From: Bacillus sp. M6-12 | GTDB taxonomy: Bacteria; Bacillota; Bacilli; Bacillales; DSM-1321 | Direction of reading: 5' to 3' | DNA length: 64,000 nucleotides | Assembly (NCBI RefSeq): GCF_002860285.1 | Contig: NZ_PGVF01000001.1 | Coordinates: 496,001 to 560,000 of the forward strand | Part shown: in pieces, positions 9,796 to 17,873 of the stretch | Layout of the letters: the number at the start of each line of letters is the position of its first letter | Numbering within the stretch: the first letter of the stretch is position 1 | Notes under the pieces: generated by a model | The model's input: the letters and a program-made list of their open reading frames with translations, nothing else | What the model was told of the DNA's origin: nothing | The model's database searches: none | Position numbers and translations under genes: made by a program

Positions 9796-10287
9796 TTCTT
9801 CTTTGATAGTTGGGATATATGATTCCAATTCAAACTGTAATTCTACACTATCCACGATAAATGGTTCGTAGGAAAATGTCCCTTGAAATAGAGCAACATG
9901 CTCTGAATCTACTTCTTTCTTCACGACTACAACATAGCCTTTGTCCTTTTTAAACACAAAAGATTCAATCGTACAAAGCACATAGACTTCACTATTCGGT
10001 AACAAGACTGACCAAGGGTTACTTTCTTTTCTTTCACCTTGATATACTCCTTTGTAAAGAGGATAAACAGATTCTTCTAACTCCATAATGGAGTCGATTG
10101 AACTATTCATTTCTACATATGAACTATCTATACAAACAGGTGAAAATGGTGGTAATGGAGAAAGGACTAAATATCCTACTCCTGATTGAAATTGTGAACC
10201 CTTTACCACTGAAGCGACACAAACTTCTTCTTTTTCTTTAAATGAAAATACTGCTTTTAAGATAATCCCATTTTGAATAGACTTCAT
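9781..10287 (-). CDS. Hypothetical protein, 168 aa, last gene of NAD operon
   Basis: Not recognised. Predicted beta-rich, without signal peptide or membrane segment. ATG at 10287 follows AAAGGAGGGGAAAAGGAG; the frame is open further upstream but that part overlaps nadE. It begins 22 bp after nadE and shares its transcript, so a role linked to NAD metabolism is possible but unproven. Confidence 0.65.
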   Translation of the reverse strand: MKSIQNGIILKAVFSFKEKEEVCVASVVKGSQFQSGVGYLVLSPLPPFSPVCIDSSYVEMNSSIDSIMELEESVYPLYKGVYQGERKESNPWSVLLPNSEVYVLCTIESFVFKKDKGYVVVVKKEVDSEHVALFQGTFSYEPFIVDSVELQFELESYIPTIKEELNTF

Positions 10288-10309
10288 CTCCTTTTCCCCT
10301 CCTTTTTCT

Positions 10310-11050
10310 TTATTTCTCTTGATATTTAAGAGGCATTTGTCTTTTGTGTTTTGTTTTTTTATAGTGTTCGGAAATAATTCCTTTTGCTCGTTCATTGGTA
10401 TCTCCTGTTAGAAGATATTCGTCAATTTCTTGATACGTTACACCCATTTCTTCTTCATCCGTTTGTCCTACCCATAGACCAGCAGAAGGAGCTTTATATA
10501 GAATGTCATGAGGAACGCCTAAGTAATCTCCTAATATACGAACCTCTGTAACCGTTAAATCAGCAATTGGATTAAAGTCATGTGCTCCATCGCCCCATTT
10601 TGTAAAATAGCCCATTGTGCTTTCAGAACGGTTTCCAGTACCAGCTACCAAATAACCCTTTTGTTGAGCAATCGCATATAAGGTTGTCATTCTTAGTCTT
10701 GGCTTGATATTGCTTAAAGAAAGCCCTTCTAATGGAGTTCCAGTCATAACTTGATTGATAGTTTGAGATAAAACGTCAAATGGCTCTTTAATATCAACTT
10801 TAATCGTTTCAATATTCAACTCTTTACCCAATACCCAAGCGTGTTCTTCATCTTTGTCAATGTTCCCACAAGGAAGAATTACTGCCAATACATGAGGTGT
10901 TGCTTTCTTAACCAAAGCACCTACTACTGCAGAATCTTTTCCACCGCTACTTCCAAAGATAATTCCCTTTGCTCCTGATTGAACCAATACCTCTTTTATC
11001 CATTCAATTCTTTTCTCTGCTTCTACTTTTACATTATCATGTGTAATCAT
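10310..11050 (-). CDS. nadE: NAD synthetase, ammonia-dependent type, 246 aa
   Basis: Converts nicotinate adenine dinucleotide to NAD with ATP and ammonia. The PP-loop GSSGGKDSAV lies near residues 33-42, followed by the family segment GTGNRSESTMGYFTKWGDG. Length fits the short, glutaminase-free NadE class. ATG at 11050 follows AAGGAGG. It is the terminal enzyme of the salvage route completed by pncA, pncB and nadD in this window. Confidence 0.92.
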   Translation of the reverse strand: MITHDNVKVEAEKRIEWIKEVLVQSGAKGIIFGSSGGKDSAVVGALVKKATPHVLAVILPCGNIDKDEEHAWVLGKELNIETIKVDIKEPFDVLSQTINQVMTGTPLEGLSLSNIKPRLRMTTLYAIAQQKGYLVAGTGNRSESTMGYFTKWGDGAHDFNPIADLTVTEVRILGDYLGVPHDILYKAPSAGLWVGQTDEEEMGVTYQEIDEYLLTGDTNERAKGIISEHYKKTKHKRQMPLKYQEK

Positions 11051-11075
11051 TTTGTACCTCCTTCTTTTGGTTGAA

Positions 11076-11087
11076 TATCGTTTGATA
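11076..11087. promoter_or_regulatory. Candidate NrtR-type operator, variant
   Basis: TATC-GTTT-GATA matches the palindrome at pncB but with a four-base spacer. It lies between the macrodomain gene and nadE, inside the operon, so it may give extra control or be chance. Confidence 0.35.
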
Positions 11088-11094
11088 ACAATAT

Positions 11095-11559
11095 CTATTG
11101 GTTGCTGTATTTTACTAAAACTACTTCTGCCTGAAAGGAGATTTTATTCAACTCCTCTTTCATAATGGCAATAGCTCTATCCTCTTCAAATTTCCCTGCT
11201 CCACACCCGATTAAAGGAAATGCCACTGATGTAAAACCTTGTTCATTTACAATCTTCATAGCATTTTGAACAGATAATCGAATGGCTTTTTCAGAAGAAT
11301 TCCAGAATACACCTATTCCTGCCACATGAATAATTCCTTTATAAGATAACTTCCCTGCAGATGTTAAGATAGCTTCTCCAAGACCTAAAAACCCATGTTT
11401 TTGAACCTCTTTAAAAGGTTTTGTTCCAGCCTTCTGTTTAATGGCTCTTGATACTCCATGAGGGAGCAACATCCAATAAGGAATAAAGTTTCGATTCCAC
11501 GCATTAACAATGACTTCTACTTCTTGATGGAGCAAATCTCCCTCTACTACTTTAATCAA
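11095..11559 (-). CDS. Macrodomain (ADP-ribose-binding) protein, 154 aa
   Basis: The order VVEGDLLHQEVEVIVNAWN, GVSRAIKQKAG, GLGEAILTSAGKL and FPLIGCGAGKF is that of a macrodomain, which binds ADP-ribose and in some members removes it from proteins or nucleic acids. TTG at 11559 has an ideal AAAGGAGG site; the frame is open upstream but overlaps another small gene. Its place between nadD and nadE suggests recycling or reversal of ADP-ribosylation (inference). Confidence 0.85.
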   Translation of the reverse strand: MIKVVEGDLLHQEVEVIVNAWNRNFIPYWMLLPHGVSRAIKQKAGTKPFKEVQKHGFLGLGEAILTSAGKLSYKGIIHVAGIGVFWNSSEKAIRLSVQNAMKIVNEQGFTSVAFPLIGCGAGKFEEDRAIAIMKEELNKISFQAEVVLVKYSNQ

Positions 11560-11575
11560 TCCTTTGCCTCCTTTC

Positions 11576-11740
11576 TTATGATAGAATCCCTCTTTCCGCA
11601 CGTTGTTTGTTGTAATTAGTCCAATAAGGGTCTTCATAGGTTTCTTCTTTTCGTTGATTTTCTGCTTTGCGTTGATTTTTTAAAATCTCTTCATTTTGCT
11701 TGGCTATTTTCTCTAATAATGCTTTTTCCTCATTTGTCAT
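11576..11740 (-). CDS. Small hypothetical protein, 54 aa
   Basis: Starts at ATG 11740 (MTNEEKALLEKIAKQ) after an AAGGGG site and ends RAERGILS just before the macrodomain gene's ribosome site. Charged and helical at the N-terminus, with EDPYWTNYN in the C-terminal half. It fits between nadD and the macrodomain gene with 14- and 16-bp gaps, which supports it as a real operon member. Function unknown. Confidence 0.65.
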   Translation of the reverse strand: MTNEEKALLEKIAKQNEEILKNQRKAENQRKEETYEDPYWTNYNKQRAERGILS

Positions 11741-11754
11741 GGCTTTTTATCCCC

Positions 11755-12354
11755 TTATTTATATAAATGATGTTTTTGAATATAGTCATGAACCGCTTCT
11801 GGAATTAGATATTGCACTCTTTTACCTTCTCTTAGTCGGTTTCTTACAATCGTTGAACTACAAGTGGTTCTTACTTCTTCATTCATTGCAATAATGTTTG
11901 AATCCAAACCTTTTAGACCTTCTACTTCAGTAAAAATATCAGAGGTTTTATCGTCTCCTCTTTCTAAGACCAATACATGAAAGTGAGTTAAAATATCCTG
12001 GTATCTGTCCCAATTAGGTAAATCTCTTAGATTATCTGTCCCTAATACAAACCAAATTGGTTGATTCGGATATTGCTTCTGAAGAAGTTCTAAAGTTTCA
12101 ATCGTTGGCAATTGACTTGAACTTTCCACCTCAATTGTAGAAACCTTGAAGGCTTTATTCTCCTTACAGGCTTCACGTAGCATATCCACACGAATAGAAG
12201 CTGGAAGAAGCCCTTCTTTGAGATAATGGTCTCCCACTGGCATGAAGAGAAATGTATCCACTTCATAATCATTAATAATCTGTTCAGCTAATCCAAAGTG
12301 AGCATTGGTTGGGGGATTAAAAGAACCCCCAAATACAACAATCGGTTTATTCAT
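11755..12354 (-). CDS. nadD: Nicotinate-nucleotide adenylyltransferase, 199 aa
   Basis: Adenylates nicotinate mononucleotide to nicotinate adenine dinucleotide. The nucleotidyltransferase signature GGSFNPPTNAH is at the N-terminus and the SSTIVRNRLREGK (ISSTxxR-like) motif near the C-terminus; overall length is normal. ATG at 12354 follows GGAGAAG, which overlaps the end of the preceding gene. Part of the pncB operon. Confidence 0.92.
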   Translation of the reverse strand: MNKPIVVFGGSFNPPTNAHFGLAEQIINDYEVDTFLFMPVGDHYLKEGLLPASIRVDMLREACKENKAFKVSTIEVESSSQLPTIETLELLQKQYPNQPIWFVLGTDNLRDLPNWDRYQDILTHFHVLVLERGDDKTSDIFTEVEGLKGLDSNIIAMNEEVRTTCSSTIVRNRLREGKRVQYLIPEAVHDYIQKHHLYK

Positions 12355-12355
12355 A

Positions 12356-12649
12356 TTACTCTTCTCCAAGCTCTGCTTTTAGCTTTTCTAATTGTTTTTG
12401 TTTTTTTGCACGTTCTTCTTCTTGTTTCTTTGCTTCAATTCGTTCTTTGGCTAACTGAATTTCTTTTTGGAACTCTTCTTCATTCACTGCATGGATTTCA
12501 AAATATTGTTCATCACGTCTTGTTCCATGAAATTTCGCAACCTCTTCAATATCATTGTAGACTTGATAAGCTGTATAAGGATAACCGTCATCCCTTCCTG
12601 CCATTGTTCCGCTTGTAATTGCTGTATAAGATTTCAAATATTTTCGCAT
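12356..12649 (-). CDS. Hypothetical protein, 97 aa, coiled-coil C-terminus
   Basis: Not recognised. The N-terminal half is mixed (SGTMAGRDDGYPYTAYQ); the C-terminal 45 residues are a strongly charged KE-rich coiled coil. ATG at 12649 follows AAAGGAGG. It sits between pncB and nadD. A GGAGA..TCTCC hairpin (12675-12697) lies just upstream of its ribosome site. Confidence 0.65.
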   Translation of the reverse strand: MRKYLKSYTAITSGTMAGRDDGYPYTAYQVYNDIEEVAKFHGTRRDEQYFEIHAVNEEEFQKEIQLAKERIEAKKQEEERAKKQKQLEKLKAELGEE

Positions 12650-12674
12650 AAATTTATACCTCCTTTAATTTTAG

Positions 12675-12697
12675 GAGAAGGGATACCCCCTCTCCTT
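12675..12697 (-). promoter_or_regulatory. Intercistronic hairpin in the NAD operon
   Basis: GGAGA-GGG and CCC-TCTCC arms form a stable stem between two operon genes without a following T-run. It is more likely an mRNA stability or processing element than a terminator. Confidence 0.45.
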
Positions 12698-12710
12698 AAT
12701 AGTTCCGCTC

Positions 12711-13052
12711 TTAATGATGAAGGGTTGCTAAGATTTTATCTGCTTCCACTTTATCAGTTTCAATTTGTTCAAAACGCCACTTCTCAGTAGGCGATACTCC
12801 TTGAACAAAGTCAATTCGATTTCCGAACTTTTTATAAAGCCAATCTTCTACCCATAGCTCATTTCCCCATCTTGCATGGCAGATGATATATCCTGTTTTT
12901 TGTAACATTCCTGTTTCGTTCAAATCAGGACAATAACGTACTCTATAGGCTTTTTGGTTTTTCAATTGTTCTTCATGTTTTTCGGCTTCTTGTTTATCAA
13001 AGAACGTCTTTCCGTCTTCGGTTGTAAAAACGGTACGTTTTTCTGCTTTCAC
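12711..13052 (-). CDS. Hypothetical protein, 113 aa
   Basis: Not recognised. Begins KAEKRTVFTTEDGKTFFDKQEAEKHE, a phrase common in small phage/plasmid proteins with a modified-residue-like head. GTG at 13052 has AGAAAGG eight bases upstream and is preferred to the in-frame GTG at 13061. Second gene of the pncB operon. Confidence 0.65.
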   Translation of the reverse strand: MKAEKRTVFTTEDGKTFFDKQEAEKHEEQLKNQKAYRVRYCPDLNETGMLQKTGYIICHARWGNELWVEDWLYKKFGNRIDFVQGVSPTEKWRFEQIETDKVEADKILATLHH

Positions 13053-13072
13053 ATCTATCACCTTTCTTCTGA

Positions 13073-14455
13073 TTAAATTGTAAAAGGTTTTAAGTCTGGA
13101 TTGTGTGCAACCCCACGACCTACTTTTGCTAATGGTTCGTAGTTTTCATTGATTTTTACTTGCACAATGTCTGCTGTAAAATCATTGTTTGTTCCAGTTG
13201 CAGAGCTATTTTCAAGTAGGCTTGAACCCACACCGTAAATATCTACTTCTGCATGAACTTCTTCAAAACGTCTGATTTTTTCAGCGTTAAAGCCACCAGT
13301 TACGACAATTTTAATTTCTTCACAATACGCTTTCGCTAAATCTCTTGCATTATGAAGGTCACTGTAGCTGTAGTCTTTTACTAATTCAGGCCAGAACTCA
13401 TTCATTTTTGTACGAAGGATATGAACCAAACGTGGATTTACACCATTATCCATTTCTTTATTAAAGATTGGTTCGATAGATTTATCTCTCATGTTTCCAC
13501 CAGTATCAGGGCGTACTCCAAATAGTTTGTATTTAAGTGCTTCCTCTTTGTTTCCTTCTTTCATTAGCTTCCAATATTCGTTCCACATTTGACGAATAAC
13601 TTCTAATGTTTCTGTAACACAATCATTATGGAAGTCTACCAATGCAATACGTGGTGTTTCAACAGATATATGCTTAGAGAATTGCATCATAGCTTCTGCG
13701 GTATTACCAAGGAACGTAGCAATGGTAGCGTGTGAGATTGTGCCACCAGCTTTTCCTCCCCACCAGTCACCTTGTTCATTTGTAGAGATAGAAGCCTGGT
13801 GATGCTTGTCATAATCCAGTTCATAGCGTTGAATGGCAATCCAGTATGCGTATCCGTCTAAGCCTTGCATTTTGTAGTGATTGAATCGTGCAGGGAAGAA
13901 AAGAACTTGTTTTCCTTTTGTTGCAACCAATACATTGTAGACATTTGTTGCTACTCTTGTTGGAACAGATAGTACACCAAGCATAGCTGTTTCTAAATGT
14001 CCAAAATCACGATAACGACCTCTTACTTTAATAACAGGTTTTACATTTAAAGCGTCTCCGTCAAAACGAACCATGTCACCGTCTTCAACCGCCTCGACTT
14101 CTAAGTGGTCAAATGTATTAACAAACTCACCGTTATCATCAAAATAGCCTGTTCCTACTTGCAGGATTGCAAGGGCTTCGTCTACTCCTGCAATGATAGA
14201 GAATGGTTTTCTACGTGTGAAGAATTGCATTTCTACATAAATGTCACCGTTGCGAACTTCTGTTACAGAAATTCTTCCGTTCAAGTCATTTTCTTTATCT
14301 CCGAACTCATATCCAGCTTTAGAAAGCTCCGTTAATACGTGAATAGTATTATTGAAATATTCGTCTGCATACCAGCCTTTTCTTAGTTTATTTACTACTT
14401 CCTCTGTCATTTTGAATGTTTCAATTGGTAATCTCTTTCCGTTAAATTTGCTCAT
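13073..14455 (-). CDS. pncB: Nicotinate phosphoribosyltransferase family protein, 460 aa
   Basis: Makes nicotinate mononucleotide from nicotinate and PRPP, feeding NadD. Motifs of the family: TGYFDDNGEFVNTF, HLETAMLGVLSVPTRVATN, LVDFHNDCVTETLE, FGVRPDTGGN, and the C-terminal VVTGGFNAEKI..GVGSSL phosphate-binding loop. A nicotinamide-using (NadV-like) specificity cannot be excluded from sequence, but a nicotinamidase gene nearby favours nicotinate. ATG at 14455 follows GAGGAGG. First gene of an eight-gene operon with GATAA-type operators in its leader. Confidence 0.88.
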   Translation of the reverse strand: MSKFNGKRLPIETFKMTEEVVNKLRKGWYADEYFNNTIHVLTELSKAGYEFGDKENDLNGRISVTEVRNGDIYVEMQFFTRRKPFSIIAGVDEALAILQVGTGYFDDNGEFVNTFDHLEVEAVEDGDMVRFDGDALNVKPVIKVRGRYRDFGHLETAMLGVLSVPTRVATNVYNVLVATKGKQVLFFPARFNHYKMQGLDGYAYWIAIQRYELDYDKHHQASISTNEQGDWWGGKAGGTISHATIATFLGNTAEAMMQFSKHISVETPRIALVDFHNDCVTETLEVIRQMWNEYWKLMKEGNKEEALKYKLFGVRPDTGGNMRDKSIEPIFNKEMDNGVNPRLVHILRTKMNEFWPELVKDYSYSDLHNARDLAKAYCEEIKIVVTGGFNAEKIRRFEEVHAEVDIYGVGSSLLENSSATGTNNDFTADIVQVKINENYEPLAKVGRGVAHNPDLKPFTI

Positions 14456-14487
14456 TTTATATTTCCTCCTCGAATGTTTTGTTTTTA

Positions 14488-14510
14488 CTTATTATCGTTT
14501 TGATAATAAG
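14488..14510. promoter_or_regulatory. Perfect palindrome CTTATTATC-GTTTT-GATAATAAG, candidate NrtR operator
   Basis: Nine-base perfect arms separated by five bases lie in the 5' leader of pncB, about 30 bp before its start. Related palindromes occur before the ART-like gene (17079-17093) and, with a shorter spacer, before nadE. Confidence 0.65.
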
Positions 14511-14786
14511 TGTTTGCAAAAAAATAGTTGTTAGATTGTTTCTTTATTATATGCTTTTGATTTAAAGTTATTATCTTATAGATATTATCTATTTGATATT
14601 ATCATTTTAATACTATGTTAGTGTTTTGTCAAGCGGTTTATTCCATCTTTTTTCAGATATATGTCGTACCCCCTGCTCAATCCCTTTTACCTCTTTATTT
14701 ATTGCATATAATCAATTATAATAGTTCTTATGACTATAAACAAATAGGAAATATAGTTTATATTACATCTTAGGAGGATAACAAAA
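14511..14786. other. Divergent control region between pncB and the deoxyribosyltransferase-like gene
   Basis: It carries the pncB promoter on the minus strand and, on the plus strand, AT-rich sequence with TATAAT-like hexamers near 14707-14720 that could serve the rightward gene. The phrase GTCGTACCCC..CCTTTTACCTC (14664-14694) has a relative at 8187-8212. No gene is seen. Confidence 0.45.
14569..14632 (-). promoter_or_regulatory. pncB promoter with repeated GATAATATC sites
   Basis: Minus strand TTGACA (14627-14632), 17 bp, TAAAAT (14604-14609). Just downstream lie GATAATATC, GATAATATC and GATAATAA copies around the start point. A block of about 24 bp including the -10 box and the first GATAATATC is nearly identical to that before nrtR (20911-20945), so the two promoters are probably co-regulated. 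Confidence 0.75.
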
Positions 14787-15218
14787 ATGAAAAAAGTTTA
14801 TTTAGCAAGTGGATGGTTTAACCCTAATCAAGAAAGACGTGTAAAGGAAGCAGAAGAGGTTCTACGTGGTTTAGGATTTGATGTATTTAGTCCAAGAGAG
14901 CACCAACACCCTCAATATGAATACATGTCAAATGAATGGCGTAAAGCGACATTCAAAAGTGATGTTGACCATGTGGATTGGTGTGATTTTATCTTCGCAG
15001 TGTATGATGAAGAAGATTCAGGTACAATGTGGGAAATTGGTTACACTTATGGTAAATTCGGCAAAGAAAAACCAATTATCATTTATCATGAAACAGATGG
15101 ATTGGTCAATCTAATGATTAGCGATTCATTGACTGCTTATCTAAAAAATATGGAAGATGTAAAGAAATACGACTTTGTTAATTTCCCTGAGATTCCATAT
15201 GAAGGTGAAATCGTATAA
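14787..15218 (+). CDS. Nucleoside 2-deoxyribosyltransferase-like protein, 143 aa
   Basis: MKKVYLASGWFNPNQ, followed by DWCDFIFAVYDEEDSGTMWEIGYTYGKFGKE, is the fold signature of the PF05014 family (N-glycosidic bond exchange or hydrolysis on nucleosides and nucleotides), with the catalytic Glu probably in the MWEIGY segment. ATG follows AGGAGG. It is transcribed divergently from pncB and closed by its own terminator. A role in nucleoside or NAD-fragment turnover fits the setting but is inferred. Confidence 0.75.
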   Translation: MKKVYLASGWFNPNQERRVKEAEEVLRGLGFDVFSPREHQHPQYEYMSNEWRKATFKSDVDHVDWCDFIFAVYDEEDSGTMWEIGYTYGKFGKEKPIIIYHETDGLVNLMISDSLTAYLKNMEDVKKYDFVNFPEIPYEGEIV

Positions 15219-15220
15219 AT

Positions 15221-15256
15221 AAAAAGGAGAGGGCTAAATAGTCCCTCTCTTTTTTA
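15221..15256 (+). terminator. Bidirectional terminator
   Basis: GAGAGGG and CCCTCTC arms with T-run on the plus strand and A-run on the other side; serves the rightward gene and cheR. Confidence 0.85.
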
Positions 15257-15278
15257 TGACTTCTATTCTTCTTTTACT

Positions 15279-16058
15279 TTATACCTTTCGATAAATAAAG
15301 CTTTTTACTACATCTAAACCGTATTTCTTCGCATCTTGAATTTGTTCTGTTGCACCTACAAATAAGATTCCACCAGGTCGCAAAGCCTTCGCAAACGCCT
15401 CAAAGATATGTTTTTTTGCTTCTTCTGTAAAGTAAATCATAACATTTCGGCAAACAATCAAGTCATACCCATTTGGATAAGGGTCTTCCAATAAATTGTG
15501 CTGTTTGAATGTAATTGGTTTTCTTGTTTTCGCATCAATTTCCCATGAATTGTTCCCTTGTTTGAAATGTTTTCCCTTATAATTTTCAGGAACAGATTTT
15601 ACATGAACAGGCGAATAGATTCCTTTCTTAGCAAATTCCAACACTGTTTTATCAATATCAGTTGCTAAAATAGAAAATGGCTTTTTAACCGTTTCCTGCA
15701 ACAGCATGGACAATGTATAAGGTTCTTGACCAGTAGAACAAGCAGAACTCCACACCTTCAAAGAAGAAGATGTCTTTTCTAAATCCTTCAATACAGGTTG
15801 AAGAGCATCCCAACGCTCTTGGTTTCTAAAAAACTCCGTTACATTTATCGTCATTTTGTTCAAGAACTCTTCTATCATTACTGGACTTTTTTCAAGCTCC
15901 TTGAAATAAGAAAGGAAATTCTTATGACCATGCTGGACTCTTAATGCTGTTAATCTTCTCTCCATTTGTGGTCTTTTATATAATTCAAGGTTAATCCCTG
16001 ATAGTTGATAAAACTTCTTTGTGAACTCTACATAATCATCTGTAATTTTTACTTGCAT
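15279..16058 (-). CDS. cheR: CheR-type protein-glutamate methyltransferase, 259 aa
   Basis: Uses SAM to methylate glutamates of chemoreceptors in the canonical family. Seen: N-terminal helical CheR-N region (GINLELYKRPQMERRL), KMTINVTEFFRN, SAM motif VWSSACSTGQEPYT, ATDID, and CRNVMIYF. Length is normal. No chemoreceptor or cheA gene is present, so it may act on host receptors. ATG at 16058 is preferred; the in-frame ATG at 16067 is too close to AAAGGG. TAGTC/GACTA half-sites lie upstream. Confidence 0.9.
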   Translation of the reverse strand: MQVKITDDYVEFTKKFYQLSGINLELYKRPQMERRLTALRVQHGHKNFLSYFKELEKSPVMIEEFLNKMTINVTEFFRNQERWDALQPVLKDLEKTSSSLKVWSSACSTGQEPYTLSMLLQETVKKPFSILATDIDKTVLEFAKKGIYSPVHVKSVPENYKGKHFKQGNNSWEIDAKTRKPITFKQHNLLEDPYPNGYDLIVCRNVMIYFTEEAKKHIFEAFAKALRPGGILFVGATEQIQDAKKYGLDVVKSFIYRKV

Positions 16059-16175
16059 TTTTATCATAACCCTTTCATTTATGTACTTTAGTCAATTATA
16101 TCAATAATATCGACTAAAAGCTATTGTAAAAATACATTTTCTCACTTGCAATACTTTTTCTTTTCTACACCATTA

Positions 16176-16211
16176 AGAAAAAAGCCCTGGATAACTTCCA
16201 AGGCTTTTTCT
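16176..16211 (-). terminator. Terminator after the ART-like gene
   Basis: AAAAAGCC-TGG and CCA-GGCTTTTT arms, minus-strand T-run. Confidence 0.8.
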
Positions 16212-16223
16212 ATATGGTTTATT

Positions 16224-17063
16224 TTAATCTCTAAAAGGAATAGCTTCTGGATTTGTTACAGTACCTAACCGAATTGCAAATTGTCGTTCACTATCATAGT
16301 CTTTTCTTACAAATTCAGTAATAATATTGTCTTTAGGAATATCTTTCATCATAAATGTCAGATTGGCAGGGTCATCTTCCAACCTAAACAAATCTTCTAA
16401 AGACAACTTCCCTTTTCCTTTTCCTTGTGACCATTTCTCCAAATCACGCATGTATAGACTTTTTTCCTCAATAAAATTCTTTCTAAATAGATTTATATTC
16501 ACTAACAACGTGAAAGATACAATATCCTTCCGCTCAATTTTTCCCATATAAGCTACTGTTGCATATTGATTTAGACATTCTTCATATGAAACTTCTAATT
16601 CCGTTTTGTGTTTTTTTATGGCTGTTTTAATACGATTTTTTATATAGGTAGAATGAAAAAAATCTTCATCAATTATCAATTTATTTTCTGGAACTCTCAC
16701 TTCTACATAGCAAGGAATATTGTATATATCTCGATTATCTTCTGTTTCTTCCATTCGGTAATTCATATAAGTTTGAAAGGCATACCAGTAATGCCACTTT
16801 CTTGTTAAATAAACCAAGTGCTCATTTGATTTTAATTCTCCTTCAAAATTATTGATACCTGTAATATGGCTTGGAACTAAACCTGATAAAAGAATTGTAT
16901 TTAATCGTTTTAGATTTGTTCCATGAAATAAGGTTACGTATCCATTGTTATTATTATCGGATTCATTTGTATCTACCATATATCGAACCATTTCATGATA
17001 TTGTTCTTTTAACTGGTCTGTAATTTCCTTACTAAAATCAATTTTAGTTAAATCAAATTTCAT
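16224..17063 (-). CDS. Possible ADP-ribosyltransferase-fold protein, 279 aa
   Basis: Function not established. The segment YVTLFHGTNLKRLNTILLSG near residues 42-61 has the form of the first beta-strand/helix of ADP-ribosyltransferases and KptA/Tpt1 enzymes (the HGT motif followed by an IL..G turn), and YLTRKWHYWYAF could supply a following conserved aromatic. The rest is unfamiliar. A GATAA/TTATC palindrome lies 15-30 bp upstream of the start, as in the pncB leader, which places it in the putative NAD regulon. ATG at 17063. Treat the enzymatic call as tentative. Confidence 0.5.
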   Translation of the reverse strand: MKFDLTKIDFSKEITDQLKEQYHEMVRYMVDTNESDNNNNGYVTLFHGTNLKRLNTILLSGLVPSHITGINNFEGELKSNEHLVYLTRKWHYWYAFQTYMNYRMEETEDNRDIYNIPCYVEVRVPENKLIIDEDFFHSTYIKNRIKTAIKKHKTELEVSYEECLNQYATVAYMGKIERKDIVSFTLLVNINLFRKNFIEEKSLYMRDLEKWSQGKGKGKLSLEDLFRLEDDPANLTFMMKDIPKDNIITEFVRKDYDSERQFAIRLGTVTNPEAIPFRD

Positions 17064-17078
17064 TTTATCACTCTTTTC

Positions 17079-17093
17079 TTATCGCTTTGATAA
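17079..17093. promoter_or_regulatory. Candidate NrtR-type operator TTATCGCTTTGATAA
   Basis: Five-base arms with a five-base spacer, matching the core of the pncB palindrome. It is directly upstream of the ART-like gene. Confidence 0.5.
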
Positions 17094-17115
17094 TTTTATG
17101 ATACTTACCTTTTCA

Positions 17116-17406
17116 CTACTCCATTATTTCTTGTCTCATTTTTTCACGTAACCAATCCGTTTTATCTATATAGTATTTTTCTTTAACCAAGTCATCTAAT
17201 ACCAGCAAATCTGCTTTTTCTTTCAATGTTAATCCAAACTCTTCCTCAACTTTTTCTTTAATCCATTCCGTTCGATTGACGTATCCACTTACTTCATCAA
17301 ACCGATTTAAAAGGGATTGATATATCCAAGCAAAATGGGTATCAAATAACTTGATTTTTACTTTTTTGCTGGAAGAAAATCCTCCATTGCTTCTCTTGTT
17401 CCGCAA
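17116..17406 (-). CDS. Hypothetical protein, up to 96 aa
   Basis: Not recognised. It contains two similar halves: YVNRTEWIKEKVEEEF and YYIDKTDWLREKMRQE, a duplicated helix motif resembling short DNA-binding or ribbon-type repressor tails. The first ~16 codons overlap the upstream gene, and a start nearer 17360 is possible; no start is clearly best. Confidence 0.5.
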   Translation of the reverse strand: MRNKRSNGGFSSSKKVKIKLFDTHFAWIYQSLLNRFDEVSGYVNRTEWIKEKVEEEFGLTLKEKADLLVLDDLVKEKYYIDKTDWLREKMRQEIME

Positions 17407-17738
17407 TCACTACAAATTTCTGTTTCATTATCTTTCCTGCTTAATGAACCCATTCCCTGATATGTTGCACCGCATAAAGGGCATGTATTTTCTCCGACAA
17501 TTGCCCGAAATAATAGCATAGGTGTATAAATAATTCTTCCTTCTTTTAACTGCTCGATAACTGCTTCTTCTTCAAACATTTCAATCGGGTGGTCTTTATC
17601 CTTTGTCATTTGAATCACATCTCTTGTCACTTCGCATTGTTGTAATATAAAGTCTAAAGTACAGTCTACCCAACCTTCTTTCGGGTCTTTTGGAGCTAAA
17701 TCTCCTCTTCCTTTTCTTTGCACGATTAAATTTTCCAT
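17358..17738 (-). CDS. Hypothetical zinc-ribbon protein, 126 aa
   Basis: Not recognised. The C-terminal part has CPLC..CSDC, a four-cysteine zinc ribbon. ATG at 17738 follows a GAGGGA-like site. An inverted repeat TGCACC-TATATG-GGTGCA at 17761-17778 lies just upstream and may be an operator. Confidence 0.6.
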   Translation of the reverse strand: MENLIVQRKGRGDLAPKDPKEGWVDCTLDFILQQCEVTRDVIQMTKDKDHPIEMFEEEAVIEQLKEGRIIYTPMLLFRAIVGENTCPLCGATYQGMGSLSRKDNETEICSDCGTREAMEDFLPAKK

Positions 17739-17828
17739 ATGTATCCCTCATTTCGATTTTATGCACCTATATGGGTGCATTGTTTCCTTTATATTATCTT
17801 TTCATACATGAATTGTAAAGAAAATAAC

Positions 17829-17858
17829 AAAAAAGCCTTGAAATAAATCAAGGCTTTA
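17829..17858 (-). terminator. Terminator after pncA
   Basis: AAAGCCTTGA and TCAAGGCTTT arms, minus-strand T-run. It ends the nrtR-to-pncA transcript. Confidence 0.85.
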
Positions 17859-17873
17859 AGGGAAAGGTGTTAT

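Noticed and set aside
16083-16116. TAGTC..GACTA pair upstream of cheR as a dyad operator
   Set aside because: The half-sites are 18 bp apart, unlike the compact palindromes elsewhere; too weak to include with the regulon.
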